A stretch of DNA of 64,000 nt from Bin5 sp965218625 (GTDB lineage: Bacteria; Chloroflexota; Anaerolineae; Caldilineales; Caldilineaceae): contig CBDCLG010000004.1 in the NCBI GenBank assembly GCA_965218625.1, forward strand, positions 82,464 through 146,463, in the 5' to 3' direction. The number at the start of each line of letters is the position of its first letter. Positions within the stretch are counted from its first letter, which is position 1. This document shows, piece after piece, positions 6,902-17,985 of this stretch. Below the pieces are notes generated by a model, which saw nothing but the letters and a program-made list of their open reading frames with translations, ran no database searches and was not told the origin of the DNA. A program made the translations under genes and the position numbers.

Positions 6902-9900
6902 TCACTCCTCCCGTTTCACGACTGGCAGGAAGATGCGAAAGCCACTTTCCGCCGCCGGCCCGGTCGGCGGCGGCGAAACAACCGGCGCTGTCGCGTCGGC
7001 AGGACGTGGTCTGGCCGCTGCGCCGCTGTTTTGACTTGTCTGTGAGGGTACGTCGCTCAGCGTAACAAGGTCGATGAGCGCGCTCGTGCGCCGATTCGGC
7101 GAAGTCTCATAAACGTTGAAAATGAGCGTGATCTCTTTGCCCGCGTACTGGATCATGTTGAACGAACGGTACTGCCAGCCACTGCTTGTCCTCTGGACAA
7201 GCATATAGTTCGCCGGCTGGCCGTCCTGCACTGCAATCACTTCGAACCCGTCGCCCCCGCCGGTTGGTTCATCGGTCTCGACTCGGTAAGCAAAAGCCAG
7301 GTACGGCCTGCCCGTCGGCACCGTAACGCGCTGTGATACCGTACTGTTCCCGCCGTCACTGCCTTCAGTCCCGGGAACGCCGTCATTGGGTACAAACCCG
7401 CTGGCCAGCCGCAATGCATGGTCCGACGTACCCGTTTGCCCTTCTATCGCCGAAGTTGAACTGCCCGACTTGGTCCAGCTATTGAAGTCGCTCTCAAAAT
7501 CTCCGTTCGTTATCGCGTTCGTACTGGGCGCATAAAGCAATGCAAGAGAGTCATTGGTGCTGAAGTCCCTCCGGCGAATCAACAGCTGGCCGTTGACCGA
7601 TATATTCCAGCTTCCTATCGGCACGTCTATCGCGAATCGGCCGTTTGTGTCAGTGGTAGCCGTCTTATCCCCAATTTGTACTCGGACGCCAACCGCGTTT
7701 TCGCCCGCGGGATTGATGACCTTGCCCTGCACGACGCTGTTCTCCGCCACCGTCGTTTCCGCCAGAACGGTCTTCCCCTCAAGCTTGTGCCCCAAACGGT
7801 CCTCGGCCTCGATGCTGTAGCTATAGCTCTCGCCCACCTCCCCGTTGTATATTGCGCTGTCGTAGGCCGCCGCGCTTTCCTTCCACAACGACCAATCGCC
7901 GTCCCCGGCTTTGACATAGACCTTTACCCATTTTACGCCCGAGCCCCAGTCGTTTACCCGCCATGTCACAGTGAAATTGAGCGGCGAATAGGTCGGCATA
8001 TTGACAATTGATGCAGTCGGGGCCAATGTGTCCTTTTCGATCAGCAAGACCGGCTTGCCGAAGATACCCCTGCCGTAGCCCCCGTGTCCGTCAGGCCAGT
8101 TCGCATTGGTCGCCCCCTCAAGGGTGACCTGGTAGATTCCGTCCGTCGGAGTCAGCGCAGTTTCCGTGCCGTCCATCTCAATCATGCGCGCACTGGTTCC
8201 CGTTGCCGGGATATTGCCGGTAACCTGCTGCGAACTCAGCGCCCACGTCAACAGCCGGCGCTCCTCCGTCTCAGCGTGATAGAACGCCACGCGGCGTACA
8301 AGAAAGCGGTCGATATCGCCCCAGGAGACTTCCGTATTCGTGAGGTACTCGTTTGCCAGCTCAAAGGCCGAATACGCCAATCGAGTCTCTGCGTTCGACG
8401 GCGAGCAGAAACTGGAATTCTCGTTCTTGGCAAGCCCAAATCCGTCCGGCGAGTCGACCGCGACAACGTTGCCGCAGTCGTCATGCAGCATGAAATGAAA
8501 GATCGGACCACCACCAGCCAGCCGGGTATAGGCGATGTTCTGCCAGACGTAGGAGGCTTGCTCGGCCGGGGTCGCACGCCAGGGGCTGGGACAAGTCGGG
8601 CCCGGATAATCGTTGCACACCGGCACGCCGCTCTCCGTAATCCAGATCGGCTTGTCCTGCCACCCCCGGCCGTCCAGCGCTTTGCGGACACGGGACGTGT
8701 ACTGGTAGCCAACGTAAGCAAGGGAGTAGTGGTGTGTACCCGCCGCGTCAAAGAATCCGTTATACTTGGCGCTCAACGAGTCCGCCTTGAGTTCATTGAG
8801 CATCTGATGCATCCAGTTGCCATTCGCAAAGTGGGCCAGGCCGCCGAAGACGACAAAAGCCTGTGGGTCGACCCATTTGATGACAATATAGGCAACTTTC
8901 AGGAGGCGGGCATACTCGCGCGGCGAGCCGGACCAGAAGTGGCACAGGTCCGGTTCGTTCCAAATCTCCCAATGGCGGATATTGGTTCCCGCCGTTCCGC
9001 CCGGCTTGTACCGCGAGACCGCCGCGCCGACAAAACGCGCCCATGGATTGGTCGGGCTAAGCCGCGTGTCGGTCGATGGCTCGTCAGTGCCGTTGGTGAA
9101 TATGGGATTCCAAAGCCCGAAGGGAGCCGGCGGTCCGTCCGAACGCTGACAGTTGCCCGCCTGCGCCCTCAGCTGCGGATTGTAAGGAGTTTCGCCGCCT
9201 TCCGTGCTGGCCCCCTGAACCTCGTCCAGGACATAGTTAGTCACTCCTATGACGTCGCACTCGCCTCCCGCCTCCTGCACATTGCAATCCCCGGCGGGAG
9301 GGGCAAGGTCCGGCGGTACCTGCGCAAACGAGCCTCCAAGCGATGTGCTGACGGCACGCCCTCCAATTCGGTACTGACGCGGCGTCCCCAGCAGGATGCC
9401 CAGCGTGTCCATTCCCAGGGCCTCGTTGGCCTTGATCGCGTTGTCTTGCCCGGTCCACGTGAATTCACCCAGCCGTTTCTCGATCTGTTCCCAGTAGATC
9501 GGAAAGCGGTCCATCGTTACCCCGGTATCCAGACCGCGTTGGATCCGCTGCGTGCCGCTGTTCGTCTCAGCCGAGTTGACGAAAGCAAGGCCAAAGTCAG
9601 AGATCGAGAGCGCCGCTCCGGTCGGCGTTACGGTCGGCGTCGCGGTCGGCGCCGGTGTGGCCGTCTCTGTCGCCGTCGCCGTTGGCGTGACGGCGGCCTG
9701 ACGCAAATCGGAATCTGAGTACGACTTGTAAAACGAGAAGGGCGGCGCCCACAGCAGGTCCCCTTCCCCGGCGCGCGCCTCTACGCCCGCGCTAGCCCAG
9801 CCAGCAGTCAGCAGGAGCAGCGCCGGCGCGACCACGATTGGGACCAGCATGAGCGAAATGAACGCGAAACGTCTTCGGGAGGCCGCAAAAACTGTTCTTG

Positions 9901-9967
9901 AGCGGACAATGCCCTTCCATTCCCAAATCGAGCGAGTGCGTCTGAAACTGGCGCGTATGCGTTGCAT
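6902..9967 (-). CDS. Secreted multidomain glycoside hydrolase (clan GH-A, GH39-like)
   Basis: 1021 residues. Basic N-terminus and one hydrophobic segment (about 34-60) act as signal or anchor. A Thr/Pro linker follows (93-117), then a TIM-barrel hydrolase (about 118-510). The acid/base Glu is E338 in EIWNEPD and the nucleophile is E445 in IWITESG, the NEP / TESG pair of clan GH-A. Next come Ig-like strands, a carboxypeptidase-regulatory-like domain (VVQGKVINPAGENAVGVRV) and a jelly-roll segment (ITNGDFESDFNSW), probably carbohydrate-binding. The protein ends in a Pro/Ala linker and RIFLPVVKREE, a tail I associate with exported Chloroflexota proteins. Likely role: extracellular polysaccharide cleavage. 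The exact GH family is uncertain. Confidence 0.82.
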   Translation of the reverse strand: MQRIRASFRRTRSIWEWKGIVRSRTVFAASRRRFAFISLMLVPIVVAPALLLLTAGWASAGVEARAGEGDLLWAPPFSFYKSYSDSDLRQAAVTPTATATETATPAPTATPTVTPTGAALSISDFGLAFVNSAETNSGTQRIQRGLDTGVTMDRFPIYWEQIEKRLGEFTWTGQDNAIKANEALGMDTLGILLGTPRQYRIGGRAVSTSLGGSFAQVPPDLAPPAGDCNVQEAGGECDVIGVTNYVLDEVQGASTEGGETPYNPQLRAQAGNCQRSDGPPAPFGLWNPIFTNGTDEPSTDTRLSPTNPWARFVGAAVSRYKPGGTAGTNIRHWEIWNEPDLCHFWSGSPREYARLLKVAYIVIKWVDPQAFVVFGGLAHFANGNWMHQMLNELKADSLSAKYNGFFDAAGTHHYSLAYVGYQYTSRVRKALDGRGWQDKPIWITESGVPVCNDYPGPTCPSPWRATPAEQASYVWQNIAYTRLAGGGPIFHFMLHDDCGNVVAVDSPDGFGLAKNENSSFCSPSNAETRLAYSAFELANEYLTNTEVSWGDIDRFLVRRVAFYHAETEERRLLTWALSSQQVTGNIPATGTSARMIEMDGTETALTPTDGIYQVTLEGATNANWPDGHGGYGRGIFGKPVLLIEKDTLAPTASIVNMPTYSPLNFTVTWRVNDWGSGVKWVKVYVKAGDGDWSLWKESAAAYDSAIYNGEVGESYSYSIEAEDRLGHKLEGKTVLAETTVAENSVVQGKVINPAGENAVGVRVQIGDKTATTDTNGRFAIDVPIGSWNISVNGQLLIRRRDFSTNDSLALLYAPSTNAITNGDFESDFNSWTKSGSSTSAIEGQTGTSDHALRLASGFVPNDGVPGTEGSDGGNSTVSQRVTVPTGRPYLAFAYRVETDEPTGGGDGFEVIAVQDGQPANYMLVQRTSSGWQYRSFNMIQYAGKEITLIFNVYETSPNRRTSALIDLVTLSDVPSQTSQNSGAAARPRPADATAPVVSPPPTGPAAESGFRIFLPVVKREE

Positions 9968-10393
9968 GAAACCTGCGTCCGTTCGTGTCTGGCTGTCTTT
10001 CCACAGTAAGACGTGATCGAATCAGAGGGCGGTACAACCCGGTCTCACAAGTGTACCACACGGGTCGACTATCAATAATAGCACGCTGAATTGTTGGGAC
10101 AGGCCGTCTGCATCCGGAGTCGCTTCCCTCTTACGCCCCGAACAGGCCAATGTGCAGCTGCCGACGATCGCGGGCGCCTCGCCGTCCCAGTCCAGATCAA
10201 AAGTTCCCTGTCCGCGATTCGAACAGGGCCGCCTGGGATTTTGCAAAGACAAACTTCCCAGGAAGGACCGCTAATGTAGCAACGACTGGATGCTTGTTCT
10301 ACGGAGCCGCTGGATGCAGAAAGTTCGTGACCTGCGGGGAAATGCCTAAAGGGTCGACCCGGATGTCCGCAGCCCGCACCGCAGAGGGAGAGT
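9968..10393. other. Intergenic region with two hairpins, no gene seen
   Basis: 426 bases between the start of the glycoside hydrolase gene and the end of iolG, both minus strand. It holds the 5' region of the hydrolase. Two stems are visible: CCCTGT/ACAGGG (10206-10211 with 10223-10228) and CCTGGGA/TCCCAGG (10232-10238 with 10256-10262). The second loop contains TTGCAAAGAC, also found in a hairpin loop at about 38333. No convincing coding frame or tRNA. Confidence 0.5.
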
Positions 10394-11416
10394 TCAGCTG
10401 GCGATTTCGCTGACGGCGACCGTGCGCTTCTCTCTATATGAGATTCCAGCGGCCAGCGCCAGCACGACAGGCGCCCGACCGTCGCGCCCGGTTACCTCGA
10501 CGTCGTTGTCGTTCACAATCGCACGAATGAATGAACGCAGTTCGTCGGCGTAAGCGGCCTTGTACCGTTCGAGGAAGAAGTAGAGCGGTTTGGCATGGAC
10601 TACGCCCGTCGCGGTCTGCCGGATGACGCGGTCCGGGGTGTTGTTCTCGCAATGAACTGAGCCTTTCGATCCCAGGACCTCCACCTTTTGGTCGTAGCCA
10701 TAGACGGCCTGGCGCGAGTTTGTGATCACACCAAGTGCGCCGCTTCGATAACGCACTGTGACCACTGCCGTGTCGATGTCGCCCGCCTCGCCGATGGATG
10801 TATCAACGCGTACAGCGCCGCTCGCCGTCACCTCTTCGATCTCGTCGTCGAGCAGGAAGCGGCACATGTCGAAGTCATGGATCATCATGTCCAGATACAG
10901 GCCGCCCGATCGCTCAAGATAACTGATAGACGGCGGCTCAGGATCTCGGCTGGTGATCTGCACGAGATAGGGTTCGCCGACCTCACCATTGCGAACCGCG
11001 TCGCGCACGCCCTTGAAGTTGGGGTCGAAGCGGCGGTTGAAGCCGATCTGCAACTTTACCCCGCACTCGGCCACGGCCGCCAGCGCCCCGTCTACCGCGG
11101 CCAGGTCCAGCGCGATCGGCTTCTCACAAAAGATATGCTTGCCAGCGCGCGCGGCCCGCATGATGAAATCGGCGTGCGTCTCGGTGCTCGAACAGATCGC
11201 GACGGCATCAATGGCGTCGTCCGCAAAGACCTCCGCCGGCTCGCTGCTGGCCTCCGGTATGCCAAACCTCTCTGCCGTCGCCTGTGCGGCCGCTTGGACA
11301 ACGTCGGCGACGACCGCCACCTCCGCCTCGGGAATGTAGCGCGTCAGGTTTTCCGCGTGGATCTGCCCGATCCGACCGGCGCCGAGGATCGCAAATCGTA
11401 CTGTATCGCCCATCAA
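10394..11416 (-). CDS. iolG: myo-Inositol 2-dehydrogenase
   Basis: 340 residues of the Gfo/Idh/MocA family. The N-terminal Rossmann motif is AILGAGRIGQIHAENL, the NAD-binding catalytic-lysine motif is CEKPIALD, and the C-terminal half carries GFNRRFDPNFKGV, TSRDPEPP, MMIHDFDMCRFLL and NSRQAVYGYDQKVEV. All of these are diagnostic of inositol 2-dehydrogenases rather than generic family members. It oxidises myo-inositol to scyllo-inosose with NAD+, the first step of the pathway. It is the last gene of the minus-strand inositol cluster, 15 bases after another Gfo/Idh/MocA gene. Confidence 0.9.
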   Translation of the reverse strand: MMGDTVRFAILGAGRIGQIHAENLTRYIPEAEVAVVADVVQAAAQATAERFGIPEASSEPAEVFADDAIDAVAICSSTETHADFIMRAARAGKHIFCEKPIALDLAAVDGALAAVAECGVKLQIGFNRRFDPNFKGVRDAVRNGEVGEPYLVQITSRDPEPPSISYLERSGGLYLDMMIHDFDMCRFLLDDEIEEVTASGAVRVDTSIGEAGDIDTAVVTVRYRSGALGVITNSRQAVYGYDQKVEVLGSKGSVHCENNTPDRVIRQTATGVVHAKPLYFFLERYKAAYADELRSFIRAIVNDNDVEVTGRDGRAPVVLALAAGISYREKRTVAVSEIAS

Positions 11417-11431
11417 CCCCCCCCGCCGCCT

Positions 11432-12541
11432 TCAATTGATCTCTTCCAGCGAGACCCACCGCCCAGTACGCCCGCTCAGAGCGGCCGCATCGGTGATCCG
11501 CTGCACGATCGCGCCGTCTTCGAGGCTGGGACTGAAAGGCTGTCCGTCGGCAATCGCGTTGATCCAGCCTCGGGTCATGTGGTCCTCGACGCGAAAAACG
11601 TCGCGATACGTATTGTGGACCGTGTCGCGCCGCAATTTGCCCCAAATGTGGTCCGGCATAGGCAGAAGGCGAGTCGGCCCTTCACCTCCACGCGTCCCGT
11701 GCACCTCCTGTCCATCCACCCAATCGATCACGCTGCGCAGCGTGCCGTCCTCGCCGTGCAGGTCAAACTCGTGCCTCTGGCCAAACACCGTCTCCTCGGT
11801 GCAGACCGACGACGCATGCACCAGCCCTTGCGCGCCGTTGGCGAACTTCAACAATGTGTAGGCCGCGTCCTCCGTACGTTCATACGGCTTGCCCTCAGGC
11901 GTGACCTCCGGGCGCTCGATGAACTCGCCCGTCAAAGTAAACACATCGGTTACGTCACCGAACCACCAATACGCCAGATAGAAGAAATGCGATGCGATAT
12001 TGCCCAGAACGCCGGTTGCGGCAAAGGCCCGGTCATCCCGCCAGCTGTAACCGGGTTTTCGTGAGTAACCTGTGTAGTAGCGCAGGTTCAGATGAAAGGG
12101 CTTGCCAATGTAGTCCTCGTCGAGCAGCTCCTTGATGTAGCGGTTCGTCGGCATGAAACGGTAGGTAAAAGGCGTGCAGTGTATCAGTCCCTTTTCGGCC
12201 GCCAGCGCCGCCATCTCAGCCGCATGCGCATAGGACAGCGCCAGCGGCTTCTCGCAAAGCACGTGCAGGTCTGCGTTGAGCGCCTTCATCGTGATCGGAT
12301 AGTGTGTTTCGTGACCCGACGCGACCACCAATGCTTCGATTTCACCGCTGTTGATCAGCGTGTCAACATCCGTATAGACCTGCGGAATCTGCCAGCGCTC
12401 GGCAAATGCATCGGCCCGTTCCCGGTTGCGCCCGCAGACCGCCACGACATCAGCCAGCGGATGCGGCGACAACGCCGGCAAATACATCGAATCTGCCCAC
12501 CAGCTGGTGCTGACCACACCCACGCGTACATTTCTTGACAT
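11432..12541 (-). CDS. Gfo/Idh/MocA family oxidoreductase
   Basis: 369 residues. Rossmann start VGVVSTSWWADSMYLPAL, catalytic-lysine motif CEKPLALSYAHA and the family's C-terminal beta-sheet domain (NIASHFFYLAYWWFG) are present. It is an NAD(P)-dependent dehydrogenase of a sugar or cyclitol; the exact substrate is unknown. GGGAGAAG precedes ATG 12541. Only 15 bases separate it from iolG, so the two are probably co-transcribed. Being in an inositol cluster it could handle an inositol isomer or methyl ether, but this is inference. Confidence 0.85.
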   Translation of the reverse strand: MSRNVRVGVVSTSWWADSMYLPALSPHPLADVVAVCGRNRERADAFAERWQIPQVYTDVDTLINSGEIEALVVASGHETHYPITMKALNADLHVLCEKPLALSYAHAAEMAALAAEKGLIHCTPFTYRFMPTNRYIKELLDEDYIGKPFHLNLRYYTGYSRKPGYSWRDDRAFAATGVLGNIASHFFYLAYWWFGDVTDVFTLTGEFIERPEVTPEGKPYERTEDAAYTLLKFANGAQGLVHASSVCTEETVFGQRHEFDLHGEDGTLRSVIDWVDGQEVHGTRGGEGPTRLLPMPDHIWGKLRRDTVHNTYRDVFRVEDHMTRGWINAIADGQPFSPSLEDGAIVQRITDAAALSGRTGRWVSLEEIN

Positions 12542-12684
12542 TTCACTTCTCCCATTGAGATGTATCGGCGTGCAGCAGCTCTGCAGATCGATGGCCCCGC
12601 AACGGGCGCCGGCACGGGACGCAACCGTGAAGGCACGGAGTCAGGCCGTGCGCGTTCTGCACAAACGCAACGCTGCCCGGCGCC

Positions 12685-13860
12685 TCATTCCTCGATCGGA
12701 CTTACATCCTCCCACCCACCGCTCTCCCACGAGCGGGCCATCGCCTCCTGCACTTCGGCCAGGCGGCGGGCGTCGCCAAAACTCGGCGCCCGTTGTACGC
12801 CTTCGGCAATCGACATCACGAAGTTGTGCGCCTCCAGCACCTTCAACTCCTCATACCCCAGGCCAATCGCGTCGCCCGGATTGAACCGGGCGTGCCACGG
12901 GTGTGCCGGCCCGCCCAGCAGCGTTGTGTAACCGTCATGCATGCCGTCGCTGCCCGGAGCGTAGAGCTCCAACTCATTCATGCGCTCGAAATTCCACTTG
13001 GCCGCGCCCTCGGTGCCGTTGACCTCGAACGACATCTCGCACTTCGGGCCGAAGACCGCCCGGCAAGCCTCGAAACTGCCCTGTACGCCGTTTTCAAACT
13101 CAACCAACGCGCCCACGTAGTCCTCATTCTCGACCTCGCCGGTGGGGTCGCCCGGATTGCCCACCGAAAAGTGCGTACCTTCGCCCGGCACCGGCAGCGG
13201 CCGCTCGCGAATGAACACGCGGCGATTGCTGACAAGGCGTCGAATCGGCCCGACCAGCATATGCGCCATATCCGCCGTATGCGACATGATGTCACCCAGA
13301 ACGCCCAGCCCCGCCTCGTCCCGCTTGAACCGCCATGTCAACATACCGTAGGGATTGCTGCCGTACATGGCGAAGAAGCGGCCGCGGTAGTGCGTCAACT
13401 GGCCGAGCTTTCCTTCCTCGATCAGATTCTTGCAGTGCTGCACCATCGGCGCCCAGCGATAATTGAAACCGACAAAACTCATCACGCCGGCCTCGCGCGC
13501 CATCCGTTCGATCGCCGCCGTCTCCTGCGGGCCGCGGCCCACCGGCTTCTCGCAGAATACGTGCTTTCCCGCCGCCGTGACCGCCTCTACCATCTCCTTG
13601 TGTAGAAAGTTCGGCGCGGCGACATTGACGACCTGCACCTCCGGGTGGTCCACAACCGCGCGCCAGTCGGTCGTCGACTGTTCGAACCCAAGCGAGATCC
13701 TGGCCTCCTCTGCCCGGTGCGGCACGTCGTCGGCGCAGATCACCAGCCGCGCCCGAATCCCGCTGTCGTGGAAGCGGTCATTCAACAGCCGGTAGGAACG
13801 ACTGTGAACCGTGCCCATCCAGCCCATGCCAATGACGCCAATACCAATCTCTTGAGCCAT
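12685..13860 (-). CDS. Gfo/Idh/MocA family oxidoreductase
   Basis: 391 residues with IGVIGMGWMGTVHSRSYR (Rossmann), CEKPVGRGPQETA (catalytic Lys) and DIMSHTADMAHMLVG (substrate domain). This branch resembles dehydrogenases of inositol isomers and related sugars, but assignment to one substrate is not possible from sequence. ATG 13860 follows GAGGATGGGGG. It sits between iolA (53 bases upstream) and another family member (143 bases downstream) on the same strand. Confidence 0.85.
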   Translation of the reverse strand: MAQEIGIGVIGMGWMGTVHSRSYRLLNDRFHDSGIRARLVICADDVPHRAEEARISLGFEQSTTDWRAVVDHPEVQVVNVAAPNFLHKEMVEAVTAAGKHVFCEKPVGRGPQETAAIERMAREAGVMSFVGFNYRWAPMVQHCKNLIEEGKLGQLTHYRGRFFAMYGSNPYGMLTWRFKRDEAGLGVLGDIMSHTADMAHMLVGPIRRLVSNRRVFIRERPLPVPGEGTHFSVGNPGDPTGEVENEDYVGALVEFENGVQGSFEACRAVFGPKCEMSFEVNGTEGAAKWNFERMNELELYAPGSDGMHDGYTTLLGGPAHPWHARFNPGDAIGLGYEELKVLEAHNFVMSIAEGVQRAPSFGDARRLAEVQEAMARSWESGGWEDVSPIEE

Positions 13861-13913
13861 GAACCCCCATCCTCATTGCGATGTTGCTGCGCGCGCGGCC
13901 TCGGTGAGCCGGC

Positions 13914-15401
13914 TCAGAATCTGCGGCTCCACTCCTGCGGCCAGCGCTCGACTACAACCTTGGTCTGCGTGTAAAACTCGATCCCGTGACGGCTCTGCGC
14001 GTGCAGATCGCCGAAGAAGCTTTCGTTCCAGCCGCTGAAAGGGAAGAATGCCATCGGCGCGGCTACACCAATGTTGATGCCGATATTGCCGGCGTCGGCC
14101 TCGTGACGGAACTGGCGCGCGGTCGCGCCGCTGCTGGTGAAAAGACAGGCCATATTGCCGTAGGCGCTGACGCTGCGATCGTTGATCAACGCAATTGCAT
14201 CGTCAATTGTGTCTGCGTGCATAAGACTGAGGACAGGGCCGAAAATCTCGGTGCGCGCGATCTGGCTCGAAGGGTCGACCGCGTCCAGGACCGTAGGAAA
14301 GACCCAATAGCCGTCATCGTATCCGGCGACACTCCTTTGCCGCCCGTCCACAAGGACACGCGCGCCTTCGCGCGCGCCGTCATCAATAAGGCCCTCGATG
14401 CGCGCCTTGCTCTCCTGTGTGATGACAGGGCCCATCTCGGTCGCCCCGTCCATTCCGTAGCCGACCTTACGGCTGGCTGCCAGGTCGGCAATGCCCTCCG
14501 TGAACGGGTCCTTCGCCTCACCCACAGTCACCGCAACCGAAACCGCCAGGCAGCGCTGGCCCGCGCAGCCAAAGGCCGAGTCCCCCATCATCTGCGTCGT
14601 GCTTTCGATGTTGGCGTCCGGCATAATGACCACCGGATTCTTAGCCCCGCCCTGGCACTGCGCACGCTTGCCGTTGGCCGTGGCCCGGCTGTAGACATAT
14701 TTCGCCACCGCGGTCGAGCCGACAAAGCTGATCGCGCGAATGTCCGGGTGGTCCAGGATCGCGTTCACCGTGTCCGCGCCGCCGTTGACCAGCTGCACGA
14801 CCCCCGGCGGAAATCCCGCCTCCTCGATCAGCGCGAAAAGCTTCTGCGTCGTCATCGGCACCTTTTCGCTCGGCTTCAAGATGAAGCAGTTCCCGGTAGC
14901 CACGGCATAGGGCAAAAACCAGAGCGGGATCATGCCCGGAAAATTGAACGGCGTGATCGCGGCCACAACGCCGAGCGGTTGGCGTAGCATGTGCTCGTCG
15001 ATGCCGCTGGCGATGTCCTCGTTGTTCCAACCCTGCATCAGCGAGGGCGTCCCGCAAGCCACTTCCACGTTTTCGATGCCGCGGCGCAGCTCGCCCACGC
15101 TCTCGACAAAGGTCTTGCCGCACTCGTTCGTAAGGATCTGCCCGATGTCGTTCAAATGCTCTTCAAGCAGCATCTTCAGGTTGAAGAGCGGCTGCACGCG
15201 GTCCACGACCGGTGTCTCGCGCCACTCTTTGTAGGCCGCCAGCCCGGCGGACACCGCCGCATCGACCTCGGCGGCCGGCGACAGGCCCACCGTCGCAATT
15301 GCGCCGCCGGTGGCCGGGTTGTGCACGTCCAGCGCCTCTCCTGCGCCGCTGGACTGCCACTGGCCGTTTACGAAGTTGAGAAGCTCCTGTACTTGTGTCA
15401 T
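13914..15401 (-). CDS. iolA: Methylmalonate-semialdehyde / malonate-semialdehyde dehydrogenase
   Basis: 495 residues of the aldehyde dehydrogenase superfamily. Diagnostic motifs: NFVNGQW near the start, TPFNFPGMIPLWFLPYAVA, LKPSEKVP, and the catalytic-cysteine segment GDSAFGCAGQRCLA, in which the CAGQRC signature is typical of the CoA-dependent MmsA/IolA group. It converts malonate semialdehyde to acetyl-CoA, the last inositol step, or methylmalonate semialdehyde to propionyl-CoA. The start codon overlaps the stop of the upstream Uma2 gene (ATGA), so the two are translationally coupled. AGGAAGAGG precedes the ATG. Confidence 0.92.
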   Translation of the reverse strand: MTQVQELLNFVNGQWQSSGAGEALDVHNPATGGAIATVGLSPAAEVDAAVSAGLAAYKEWRETPVVDRVQPLFNLKMLLEEHLNDIGQILTNECGKTFVESVGELRRGIENVEVACGTPSLMQGWNNEDIASGIDEHMLRQPLGVVAAITPFNFPGMIPLWFLPYAVATGNCFILKPSEKVPMTTQKLFALIEEAGFPPGVVQLVNGGADTVNAILDHPDIRAISFVGSTAVAKYVYSRATANGKRAQCQGGAKNPVVIMPDANIESTTQMMGDSAFGCAGQRCLAVSVAVTVGEAKDPFTEGIADLAASRKVGYGMDGATEMGPVITQESKARIEGLIDDGAREGARVLVDGRQRSVAGYDDGYWVFPTVLDAVDPSSQIARTEIFGPVLSLMHADTIDDAIALINDRSVSAYGNMACLFTSSGATARQFRHEADAGNIGINIGVAAPMAFFPFSGWNESFFGDLHAQSRHGIEFYTQTKVVVERWPQEWSRRF

Positions 15402-15898
15402 TTCACTTTCCTCTTCCTTGTGAAGATCTCCTCCAGATCGATGCGGACATCCAGGGTCGGGTCGACGACCTCGCCCTCAACAAAGACCTGTGGTTCCATG
15501 TTCGAGGTGAAGACCGCTATCTGCTTCAAGGGTGGTTGCACCATCCACACCGACTCTATTCCGAATCGCAGATACGTCTCAATTTTGGGAATAACCTCGT
15601 TGACGCTCTGGGAGGGCGACAATATTTCGACCACTGTCACCGGGGGATCCGCCGTTCTCACTTCGTCGTGCAACCAGTCAGGCTGCCGAAAGTTACAGAT
15701 GGAGATGTCCGGGGTTGTCGAAGGTTCAGTGGCTAGCGTGAGTTCCCCTCCCACCAGAAATTTCTCTCCGCAGGCCTCATGTAGAGCGTACTGCAACTGC
15801 AGTTGTACGTAATATTGATTGTAACTCGGCATGGGTTTCCCACGCTCCGATTCGTAGTTGTCCACCGGCGCCGTTTCCGGTGGCAGTGTCACAGTCAT
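15398..15898 (-). CDS. Uma2 family endonuclease (DUF820)
   Basis: 166 residues. The Uma2 signature is complete: TTPDISIC, VTVVEILSPSQS, then K...YLRFGIESVWMVQP. These supply the PD-(D/E)xK-type residues D (PDI), E (VEI) and K (IPKIETY). Uma2 proteins are multicopy, putative restriction-endonuclease-fold proteins in cyanobacteria and Chloroflexota with no settled role. The stop overlaps the iolA start by four bases, an odd place for such a gene, and it lies downstream of iolD. It may be a cargo gene that inserted in frame with the operon. Confidence 0.85.
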   Translation of the reverse strand: MTVTLPPETAPVDNYESERGKPMPSYNQYYVQLQLQYALHEACGEKFLVGGELTLATEPSTTPDISICNFRQPDWLHDEVRTADPPVTVVEILSPSQSVNEVIPKIETYLRFGIESVWMVQPPLKQIAVFTSNMEPQVFVEGEVVDPTLDVRIDLEEIFTRKRKVK

Positions 15899-16016
15899 TC
15901 AACATCTCCTTCCCCGTGCTTGAAATCCACGAGAACACGGATTCCCATCGGTCCATACATGAAGTTCAATCCGGTCTCGCGGCGCCACACATTCCTGCTC
16001 CGTTTCTACGGGGCAA

Positions 16017-17930
<1,914 letters not shown>

Positions 17931-17985
17931 TATCGTCCTCCGGCTTCCCTTCAGGCTACGGCCCTCTTCCGGCCCCGCTCCGTTC

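Noticed and set aside
8084..9718. 544-codon open frame on the plus strand
   Set aside because: It lies opposite the glycoside hydrolase gene; high GC leaves long antisense frames open. Composition is arginine-rich with no family match.
10206..10262. tRNA-like sequence (CTGTTCGAATCGCGG on the minus strand)
   Set aside because: The TTCGAAT looks like a T-loop, but the flanks do not pair as a T-stem and no acceptor or anticodon arm can be drawn; it fits two simple hairpins instead.
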